Assembly: GCA_937928015.1 (NCBI GenBank)
Contig: CALFXA010000051.1
Location: forward strand, 1 to 64,000
Source: an uncultured Anaerolineales bacterium
Lineage (GTDB): Bacteria; Chloroflexota; Anaerolineae; Anaerolineales; Villigracilaceae
DNA: 64,000 bases
Reading direction: 5' to 3'
Numbering within the stretch: position 1 is the first letter of the stretch; every line of letters begins with the position of its first letter. The notes under the pieces are model-generated. The model did not search any database, was not told the origin of the DNA, and worked only from the letters and a program-made list of their open reading frames with translations. This document shows positions 25,134 to 31,488 of the stretch, piece after piece. The position numbers and the translations under genes were made by a program.

Positions 25134-26009
25134 ATGAAAGTTGAAATTGAACTATTAAGCCAACGTCTTGATGTGTCAGAAGATAAAGTCTGGCGTGTTT
25201 TTAGTTTGTATTGGGAGGCCACTCAACACGAATCTAACTTATCAGCTTTTGCCTTTAGAGAAAAGAATGTCACTGACATACGAAAAATTCAAAAATGGAA
25301 TGGCAATTACGACGGGATAGAACTCGAAATCGAGTTTCATAAGACTGGCGACAAACTTCTTTGGCTCGGGGTAACTCGTGTAGGCGGCAGACGTTATGAA
25401 CACCTTATTGGCTATATCGAAGCTCGGCGTGCATTAATAGGTTCTGACACGCCTGTTGATGTCCAGATTGTTTGTACTTGGAAGCCTTTCTACCTTTTTT
25501 TCAAGGGAATGTCGGAAACTATATTATCCTATTTCACGCGCCAGCCAATAGACCATGCACTTTCAGAAACGCTAGAATTTAAGTCGCTCGTAGAAAGACA
25601 GATGTACAAAGACATTTTTGTTCGTGGACGAGCACAAGAAAATATAGCTCGGGCACTATTACAAACTTTTCTAATCCGACGAAGTTATAGAGAAGTACCT
25701 GTCAGAGGTGGACAGTCAGACCTCTTGATATTTGATGGGCAGGGACGGTTTTTATATGAAACAAAAATCTTGAAAGGTCGTGAATATTTCTCGCAAGGTT
25801 TACGAGAGATAAATGAGTATATAATTGGAGAAGATAGTGACGGGCAATTAGCAGGTGTATTCTATATTCTCTTTGACCCTACAAAATCCGTTGCGGCACG
25901 CAGATATAGAGGTAGCGATATATCAACTGAAATCATAGGTAAGCGTACTATACACGTTATTATCATCAACATCAGCCCTCCAAAGCCAAGCAAGAAGAAA
26001 AGGGGGTAG
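25134..26009 (+). CDS. PD-(D/E)XK-like nuclease-fold protein (cassette B3)
   Basis: 291 aa, soluble. The C-terminal third (about 180-275) holds G-G-Q-S-D-L-L-I-F, then F-L-Y-E-T-K-I: an Asp followed about 14 residues later by E-x-K, the pattern of PD-(D/E)XK nucleases, with a preceding helix rich in Arg (A-L-L-Q-T-F-L-I-R-R-S-Y). The N-terminal 170 residues are not recognised. ATG 25134 is chosen over a TTG inside the core at 25104. It could be a restriction-like or defence nuclease, though the fold can also be non-catalytic. No methylase is adjacent. Confidence 0.6.
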   Translation: MKVEIELLSQRLDVSEDKVWRVFSLYWEATQHESNLSAFAFREKNVTDIRKIQKWNGNYDGIELEIEFHKTGDKLLWLGVTRVGGRRYEHLIGYIEARRALIGSDTPVDVQIVCTWKPFYLFFKGMSETILSYFTRQPIDHALSETLEFKSLVERQMYKDIFVRGRAQENIARALLQTFLIRRSYREVPVRGGQSDLLIFDGQGRFLYETKILKGREYFSQGLREINEYIIGEDSDGQLAGVFYILFDPTKSVAARRYRGSDISTEIIGKRTIHVIIINISPPKPSKKKRG

Positions 26010-26025
26010 TAATAGCCAGCAGTGC

Positions 26026-26042
26026 GCCCAACAAAGCGTGCA
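26026..26042 (+). repeat. Truncated attC in front of attC-B3
   Basis: GCCCAACAAAGCGTGCA matches the first 17 bases of an attC, then breaks into GTCTTGCGCAACAAAAAAC, the pre-attC motif. An intact attC follows from 26062. This looks like a leftover of an earlier site. Confidence 0.7.
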
Positions 26043-26061
26043 GTCTTGCGCAACAAAAAAC

Positions 26062-26192
26062 GCCCAACAACGCGTGCACCCGACAGGTGGGATTCGTCCC
26101 GCTAAAAAGGAGTTGATTCTATGCTCGAAGGTTTTCCGTCAAATCAGCGTCATCTCATCCCGCCCACCTGCAGGTAACGCAAGCCGTTGGGC
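26062..26192 (+). repeat. attC-B3 recombination site
   Basis: R'' GCCCAAC 26062-26068, R' GTTGGGC 26186-26192. The arms CACCCGACAGGTGGGAT and CCCGCCCACCTGCAGGTAACGC pair. Confidence 0.88.
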
Positions 26193-26207
26193 ATACAAAG
26201 GATAACC

Positions 26208-26744
26208 ATGAACTCATTTCCTCCAGACGTGAAAGATGCGATTCACAAATTGTCAGAATTCGCAAACCAGAATGGGTACGCCGAAGTGACCATTTCTCGT
26301 ACTGGAAGTGCATCTTTCACCCAACACAGTTACGGAAAGAAAAAAGGAAATATCAGCGCAATAGGCATTCTCGCGCTCATTACGGCTGGAATATTGTTGA
26401 TCAGCAGCCTCGTTGTTATTGCAATAGTTTTTTTCAAGCCTCTGCCTGAAATTTATGACCATAGGTGGATATTCATTTTATTTGGTTCGTCGGTGCTCTC
26501 TGCAATGGTCACAATAGAGCCCGCCGTTGGAAACAAAGAAATACACGGCGCCAATACAATCATAGCAGCCTGCGCAACCTTCATATTCCTGGGTTTGGCA
26601 TTGATCTCGACATCTTTTGTTCTATCAACGCTTTTCTGGGGTATGGCTTTTTCCAGTTTTGTGTTTGGACAAGGCTTTGATACCCTCCAAAAGGGTATGA
26701 AACGAATCCAACAGTTTATTCACCCAAAGAATAAAGTTATGTAG
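26208..26744 (+). CDS. Membrane protein, unknown (after attC-B3)
   Basis: 178 aa. An N-terminal soluble part of about 50 residues is followed by four transmembrane helices (about 53-75, 90-105, 115-132 and 135-152). ATG 26208 lies 15 bases after the core GTTGGGC, the usual cassette spacing, so this is probably the last cassette gene. No attC follows it, which suggests that its 3' site is lost. No family was recognised. Confidence 0.62.
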   Translation: MNSFPPDVKDAIHKLSEFANQNGYAEVTISRTGSASFTQHSYGKKKGNISAIGILALITAGILLISSLVVIAIVFFKPLPEIYDHRWIFILFGSSVLSAMVTIEPAVGNKEIHGANTIIAACATFIFLGLALISTSFVLSTLFWGMAFSSFVFGQGFDTLQKGMKRIQQFIHPKNKVM

Positions 26745-26799
26745 CATTCGAGCATATAAAATCGGCCATCGGTCTTAATCAGGACTAAAGGAGAAAAAC

Positions 26800-27180
26800 A
26801 TGACAACCATTGCCTATGTAAAGTTCGGCCGAGGTTTTGCTGTTGTTCTTTCAATCCTGGCTTTTGTCTATCCAGTGGGATTCGCTTATATGATCTTGTC
26901 GTGGATGGGTCTCCAGAGTTACGATCCGCTTCTCTGGCCACAAGGTACGTTCCCTGCCTATGCCCTGGTTTTCCTTCTCGGTTGTGCTGGTTTGTATTGG
27001 ATATGGAAGCGGAGAAAATTTGGGGTCTATATATTGACAGGAACGTGGTTCTTGACCGCGATTCTCAACCAAACGATACGTCCATCTGTGCCAACACCCT
27101 ATCTCAGCGTTACCCTGGCGTTCATATTGGTGGTTACGTTCTTTCTATTTCTAATCCCAGAATGGAAACACTTGGATTAG
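26800..27180 (+). CDS. Small membrane protein, unknown
   Basis: 126 aa with four hydrophobic helices (about 10-38, 50-65, 72-92 and 100-120) and a basic W-K-R-R-K-F loop. The start has AAGGAG at 26788-26793. It follows 26208 without an attC, so it may already belong to chromosomal flank. Function is unknown. Confidence 0.6.
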   Translation: MTTIAYVKFGRGFAVVLSILAFVYPVGFAYMILSWMGLQSYDPLLWPQGTFPAYALVFLLGCAGLYWIWKRRKFGVYILTGTWFLTAILNQTIRPSVPTPYLSVTLAFILVVTFFLFLIPEWKHLD

Positions 27181-27216
27181 CAGCACTAATGGTTTTAAAA
27201 AGATCGACTGAGGTGA

Positions 27217-27753
27217 ATGATGGCGCGTGAGGCCAAGTATTTTTCTCTCAACTTGGAATCCCTCAGGTCGCTGGGGAGTTGGGCTGCGGACTGCGCCGAG
27301 AGGGCGCTATCCGTTTACGAGAGTCAGGCGAATGCAGATTACCGCCCTCGCGCTGCCATTGAGGGCATTCGAGTGTTTGCTGATGGAGGAAAGCGAACCG
27401 CCCAGTTGCGGTCCCTCGCCCTAGCAGCGTTTTCCGCTGCCCATGACACGGAGAATCCGTCCGCCGCAGCGGCTGCCCGCGCCGCAGGCCTGGCGGCATC
27501 CAGCGCTTACACACATCCGCTGGTGGATGTGCAACAGACAAAACATATCGTGGGCCCCGCAGCCTATGCCTCGCTGGCGCTCGAACTAGACCAGGGCGGC
27601 GACCATTCCATTGGTGACAACGAAATTAATTGGGCCATAGAGCGTGTCACCCCAGAAGTCCGCGAGATTCTGTTGCATATGCCTCCTCGTGACGTAGGGA
27701 AAACAAGGCTGGAGAATCTAATGTATAAGTTAGATTCCAGTATACGGGGCTGA
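27217..27753 (+). CDS. Imm5-like putative immunity protein
   Basis: 178 aa, Ala-rich and helical. W-A-A-D-C-A-E-R-A-L near 24, Y-R-P-R-A-A-I-E-G-I-R near 42 and A-A-A-A-A-R-A-A-G-L-A-A-S-S-A near 88 correspond to the helical pattern of the Imm5 family, proteins predicted to neutralise polymorphic toxins. No toxin gene is next to it, so the role is uncertain. Two ATGs (27217, 27220) share the GAGGTG upstream. Its base composition is higher in GC than the cassette genes. Confidence 0.6.
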   Translation: MMAREAKYFSLNLESLRSLGSWAADCAERALSVYESQANADYRPRAAIEGIRVFADGGKRTAQLRSLALAAFSAAHDTENPSAAAAARAAGLAASSAYTHPLVDVQQTKHIVGPAAYASLALELDQGGDHSIGDNEINWAIERVTPEVREILLHMPPRDVGKTRLENLMYKLDSSIRG

Positions 27754-27802
27754 AACAAGCCACAGTCCATTACATTAACCGAAAGGCTTCTAATACACAA
27801 TG

Positions 27803-27839
27803 AAAACGCGGTTCGGATGAAGTTTCATCTAAACCGCGT
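27803..27839 (-). terminator. Likely terminator for the MATE gene
   Basis: ACGCGGTT (27806-27813) and AACCGCGT (27832-27839) enclose a second short stem GATGA/TCATC. On the - strand it is followed by four T. Confidence 0.6.
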
Positions 27840-27859
27840 CATGGCATATTCGGACCTAC

Positions 27860-29230
27860 TCACACCTCGGCGTTGACCAGGTCGTGGATCCACTTGCGCG
27901 AGTGGAAACGGAACTCGATGACGATGGCTTTGACGGCCTCCTCGGCCAGCACCATAACGTACACCCAATACACAGGCAGGTGGAAGACGAATCCACCGAG
28001 CAAGGCCATCGGCACGCCCACGGCCCAGATGGAGAAAATCTCCATGAACATGGCAAAGCGCGTATCCCCGCCCGCGCGCAGGGCACCGATGAACAACATG
28101 AAGTTATGGACGCGCAGCCACAGGCTGAGTGAGAAGACCAGCATCAGCATACGCAGGTTGTCCGCTGCGGTGGGAGAGATGTCATACCAGCCCAGGCCAA
28201 TGAACGGCTCACGGATCAGGATGACCGCCGTCCCAGCCAGCAGCGCACCCAGAATGCCCAGCATCAGGAAGCGTTGACCGTATTCGTAGGATACGTCCTT
28301 ATCTCCCGCGCCGATCTTGTTACCGACCATCACCGCGCAGGCATTGCCCAGCCCGATGAACAACACAAAGAACAGGTCCTCGATGGTGGCATTGATATTG
28401 ACGGCGGCAATGGCGTCCGTGCCGATGCGGGCGTAGACGGCGTTGTAGACCGTGATGCCAAAGGACCAGAACAACTCGTTGATAGCGGCGGGCATGGAGG
28501 TCTTGAGGACCCTAAACAGGAAGGCGCGGTCGAAGCGGAAGAAAGTCAGAGGGTTGGCAGCCAGGGGAGTCCGCTGGGTGTAGACCAGGATGAAGAGCAG
28601 AATCAACTGAAAGGTCCAGCCAAGGGTGGTTCCGATGGCGGCTCCACGCACGCCCAGGGCGGGCAGTCCCAATTTCCCGAAGATCAGCAAATAACTGATC
28701 ACAGCCTTGAAGAGCAGCGCGGACACAGTCACGAATGCCGCCAGCTTGACCAGGGTCACGCTGCGCAGCACCGCCAGATAGGACGTGACGATGGGAACGA
28801 TCAAATAACTGAAACCCACGATGCGCAGATAACTGGCACCCAGCCGAATCACATCCTGATCCTGGGTATAGAACCCCATGATGGTCTCGGGCGCCAGCAA
28901 GGCCGCCAGACAGTAGATCCCGCCCACCAGCAGCGAGATCGAGAGCGAGATGCCCAGCACCAGGCGGATACTCTCCACGTCACCCTTGCCCCAATATTGG
29001 GCGGTGAAGATCGCCATGCCGCTGGTCACACCGAACAGGAACAGGATCAGCAAGAAGAAGACCTGGTTGGCGAGGCCGAGAGCGGCGATGGAGGTCTCGC
29101 CTAACTGCCCCACCATAAGCACATCCACCATATTCATGGAGGCGCTGATGAGCTGTTGAAAGGCCACGGGCACGGCAATCGCCAACATGGCGCGGAGGAA
29201 TTTTGTATCGCGGAGAAAATTGAAATTCAT
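27860..29230 (-). CDS. MATE family efflux transporter
   Basis: 456 aa, twelve hydrophobic helices in two homologous halves. The N-terminal half shows the usual P-x-x-x-Q-Q-L-I-x-x-x-x-N-M-V-D near residues 19-36 and G-x-T-S-G near 70. The second half repeats P-A-A-I-N-E-L near 245. MATE proteins export cationic compounds in exchange for H+ or Na+. ATG 29230 is chosen; ATG 29248 in the same frame is possible and neither has a clear Shine-Dalgarno sequence. A terminator of the upstream operon lies just before it, so it has its own promoter. Confidence 0.9.
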   Translation of the reverse strand: MNFNFLRDTKFLRAMLAIAVPVAFQQLISASMNMVDVLMVGQLGETSIAALGLANQVFFLLILFLFGVTSGMAIFTAQYWGKGDVESIRLVLGISLSISLLVGGIYCLAALLAPETIMGFYTQDQDVIRLGASYLRIVGFSYLIVPIVTSYLAVLRSVTLVKLAAFVTVSALLFKAVISYLLIFGKLGLPALGVRGAAIGTTLGWTFQLILLFILVYTQRTPLAANPLTFFRFDRAFLFRVLKTSMPAAINELFWSFGITVYNAVYARIGTDAIAAVNINATIEDLFFVLFIGLGNACAVMVGNKIGAGDKDVSYEYGQRFLMLGILGALLAGTAVILIREPFIGLGWYDISPTAADNLRMLMLVFSLSLWLRVHNFMLFIGALRAGGDTRFAMFMEIFSIWAVGVPMALLGGFVFHLPVYWVYVMVLAEEAVKAIVIEFRFHSRKWIHDLVNAEV

Positions 29231-29249
29231 AGGAGAGAATTGTATCATT

Positions 29250-29283
29250 CAAAAAAAGTCCGCCGCCTAAAACGGCGGCGGAG
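29250..29283 (-). terminator. Terminator of the Crp/Fnr operon
   Basis: On the - strand TCCGCCGCC-GTTTTA-GGCGGCGGA is followed by seven T (29251-29257 as A on +). Confidence 0.9.
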
Positions 29284-29345
29284 GGACGGGCGCTAAAAGT
29301 ATGGGGCTGCTTCGTCGCCGCTTTGCGGCTTCTCGCAACGACATA

Positions 29346-30044
29346 TTAATTATACGGATGCGTCCACTGCTCCATTGCGGCAGAGTCGGCCACGTAGATG
29401 CGGCGGTCCTCGATGCGGATCGCGCCGCTACGCTCCAACTCCTTGAGCGAGCGCGCCACCACCTCGCGGACGGTGCCCAGTCGCGCCGCCAGTTGCTCCT
29501 GCGTCAGAGGCGGAGTCGGACGCCCCTGCGCGTCTTCCTGCGGCAACTCGTTGATCAGACGCGCCAGTCGATGCGTGACTTGATAGAAGGCCATCTCGCT
29601 GACCTTGTGCACCATGCCGCGCAACATCTGCCCGAAATTAGCCAGTACCTTCTGCGCAAATTGCGGATGCAACAACACCAACTGCCGCAACAGGGCGCTA
29701 TCGATGACCCACACACGGCAAGTCTCCAGCGCCTCTACATTGACGGGATGCGGGCCGCCGTCAAAGGCGGGCACTTCGGCAAAGGTGTCGCCCTCCTGCA
29801 AGACGCGCACGATGTACTGGCGTCCCTGCGGCGAGAGGCGGTAGATCTTGGCGCTGCCCTGCTCGATGATGTGCAGGCCCGCGCAAGCATCACCCTCCCA
29901 AAAAAGCACCTCGCCGCGCTGAGCCTCGCACAGACGCATACGCGCCGCAATCTCCTTCAACATGGACTCGGGCAGGTCGTTGAAGTATTCGTTGGCGCGC
30001 AAGGCTTTGATTCTAGCGGCGGCGGTGACTTCGACGGAATTCAT
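29346..30044 (-). CDS. Crp/Fnr family transcriptional regulator
   Basis: 232 aa. A cyclic-nucleotide-binding beta-roll (about 20-140: F-W-E-G-D, Y-I-V-R-V-L-Q-E-G-D-T-F-A-E) is followed by a dimer helix and a C-terminal winged helix-turn-helix (about 172-225). The recognition helix T-V-R-E-V-V-A-R-S-L-K-E-L-E has Arg, Glu and Arg at the positions that read TGTGA in E. coli CRP (R-E-T-V-G-R). The ligand loop F-D-G-G-P-H-P-V lacks the Arg-Ser-Ala that holds cAMP phosphate, and no FNR-type Cys cluster is seen, so the signal is unknown. It is the last gene of a three-gene operon with 30051 and 30562. Confidence 0.92.
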   Translation of the reverse strand: MNSVEVTAAARIKALRANEYFNDLPESMLKEIAARMRLCEAQRGEVLFWEGDACAGLHIIEQGSAKIYRLSPQGRQYIVRVLQEGDTFAEVPAFDGGPHPVNVEALETCRVWVIDSALLRQLVLLHPQFAQKVLANFGQMLRGMVHKVSEMAFYQVTHRLARLINELPQEDAQGRPTPPLTQEQLAARLGTVREVVARSLKELERSGAIRIEDRRIYVADSAAMEQWTHPYN

Positions 30045-30050
30045 ACGGGT

Positions 30051-30560
30051 TCAAATCTCGCCAAGCAACACCTGATCTGTGCCGCGATTGATCTCCCACG
30101 GGTACACGATGAATGCATCCGTGACGGCCGCATAGTAATCGGGGCGGACTCCACCAAACAGGCTGCGGTACGGATTGTAGTGCAGCACACAGGTCTCGGG
30201 GAATCCGCCCGCCGCCGAGACGCGATTCTTGACCGCGGTGATGGTGCGGCCTGAACCCCACACATCGTCCACGATCAGGGTCGGGCGGCCGCGCAGCTTG
30301 TCGTCGGCTGGAAACTGGATGAACTCGGGCCAGGCCATCAACGCACTTTTCTGCTGCAACGACTCGGCGGGAAAATCCACCGCGGCGGTCAGCACATGCG
30401 TGATGTCCATCGCCTCGGCCAACATCCCGCCTGGCACAATGCCGCCCCGCGTGATCATCACCATGGCGGTGAACTCGCGCTTGAACTGCGGCAGGAGGTG
30501 GTCGATCAGGCGTTCCACCTCCTCCCAACTTACCAACTCACGACGGCGCTCGGGCTGCAT
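30051..30560 (-). CDS. Phosphoribosyltransferase-domain protein
   Basis: 169 aa from ATG 30560. The PRPP-binding loop L-I-V-D-D-V-W-G-S-G-R-T-I is near residue 94, with two acidic residues and the P-loop-like G-S-G-R-T. M-I-T-R-G-G-I near 36 is the hood-side motif typical of xanthine/hypoxanthine phosphoribosyltransferases of the Gpt type. It likely salvages a purine base, or it may be a regulatory homologue. It starts one base after the stop of the gene at 30562 and ends six bases before the Crp/Fnr gene, so the three are translated from one mRNA. Confidence 0.85.
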   Translation of the reverse strand: MQPERRRELVSWEEVERLIDHLLPQFKREFTAMVMITRGGIVPGGMLAEAMDITHVLTAAVDFPAESLQQKSALMAWPEFIQFPADDKLRGRPTLIVDDVWGSGRTITAVKNRVSAAGGFPETCVLHYNPYRSLFGGVRPDYYAAVTDAFIVYPWEINRGTDQVLLGEI

Positions 30561-30561
30561 A

Positions 30562-31458
30562 TCAACCCAACACGGCCGCCAGCGGAGCGGGCGCAGCCAC
30601 GGCGGAGGTCTGTCCCTGGGCACGGGCCTTCTCGGTCTCGCGGGCCCAGATGTACAGGCAGGTATGGTAGGCGGTGCCCGTGTAGGTGCTGATCACGCTG
30701 GCTATCATCACAAAGGCGAAGAAAATCAGCGCACCCAACACGATGCCGACGACGATGCCGAACGTGGCGGAACCTGTCGCCAGGATGATGCCGTAGCCCA
30801 CGCCGAAACCGAGCACTGCACCGACCACGCCCAGCACGAAACCGATCAACCCCGTCACCCAGTTGACGCCCACCGCGCTGATACCCACCAGCAGCAGGTT
30901 CTCCCTGGTGATCTTGAGGATGCGCTCCAGACCATCCTTGAGGTTCAGGTCATCGATGACCATGGCGGGCAACACCAGCAGGGCCGCCTCGGTCCACAGG
31001 GCTTCGAGCGCGCCCGCCGCAGCGCGAAGCACTCCCGCCAGAAGTCCCTTGCGGTTCTTTTGCGCAGACTGGCGCAGCAGATTGACCACAGTCGAGACCG
31101 CCGCCAGGGTCAGGATGTCGAAGAAGTCGCGGCGTACGATGGCCCAGGCCTTATCCATGCGGCCGTCGCCCTCGGCGAGATATCCGTAGATCAGGTACAC
31201 GGTCATGGCCGAGAAGACATAACTGACCACGAACTGCACAAAGACCAGGATCGCGCCCAGCACGAAGAGGATCGCCTGACCCACCGTGCTGTCCGTGCCG
31301 AAGATGAAGGCCGACACCGCGATGGGAATGATGCCGATCACCGAGACGATCATGCCCACGATCAAGGCGTAGATCGAGGGTTTGATCAAGTCCTTATCCT
31401 TGAATGCCATCGACCAGGCTTGTTGAAGAAAAGACCAACCACGGGTAAAACTCTGCAT
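30562..31458 (-). CDS. Polytopic membrane protein, DUF6159-like
   Basis: 298 aa. About six hydrophobic segments separated by amphipathic regions. N-terminal F-x-x-G-W-x-F-x-x-x-A-W resembles DUF6159 membrane proteins, whose function is unknown. The C-terminal 25 residues are Ala/Pro-rich and soluble. First gene of the operon with a phosphoribosyltransferase and the Crp/Fnr regulator. GGAGG about ten bases upstream supports ATG 31458. Confidence 0.7.
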   Translation of the reverse strand: MQSFTRGWSFLQQAWSMAFKDKDLIKPSIYALIVGMIVSVIGIIPIAVSAFIFGTDSTVGQAILFVLGAILVFVQFVVSYVFSAMTVYLIYGYLAEGDGRMDKAWAIVRRDFFDILTLAAVSTVVNLLRQSAQKNRKGLLAGVLRAAAGALEALWTEAALLVLPAMVIDDLNLKDGLERILKITRENLLLVGISAVGVNWVTGLIGFVLGVVGAVLGFGVGYGIILATGSATFGIVVGIVLGALIFFAFVMIASVISTYTGTAYHTCLYIWARETEKARAQGQTSAVAAPAPLAAVLG

Positions 31459-31488
31459 AACTGCCTCCTGAGCGAATATTGCACCTGA

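Larger units (their letters stand above)
22907..26192 (+). mobile_element. Integron-type cassette array B without integrase
   Basis: Three AT-rich + strand cassettes (genes at 23032, 23818 and 25134) are bounded by attC sites at 23662, 24982 and 26062. Core pairs GTTGGAC 22907 with GTCCAAC 23662, GTTAGCC 23786 with GGCTAAC 24982, and GTTGGGC 25103 with GCCCAAC 26026 or 26062 are perfect. No attC lies to the left of the first cassette and none follows the gene at 26208, so the right limit is open. The attC subtypes are the same as in array A, 11 kb away. Confidence 0.85.

Noticed and set aside
182..26192. The same elements as a simple MITE or REP family
   Set aside because: The core/R'' match follows the cassette and not the single element, which transposition of whole elements does not produce.
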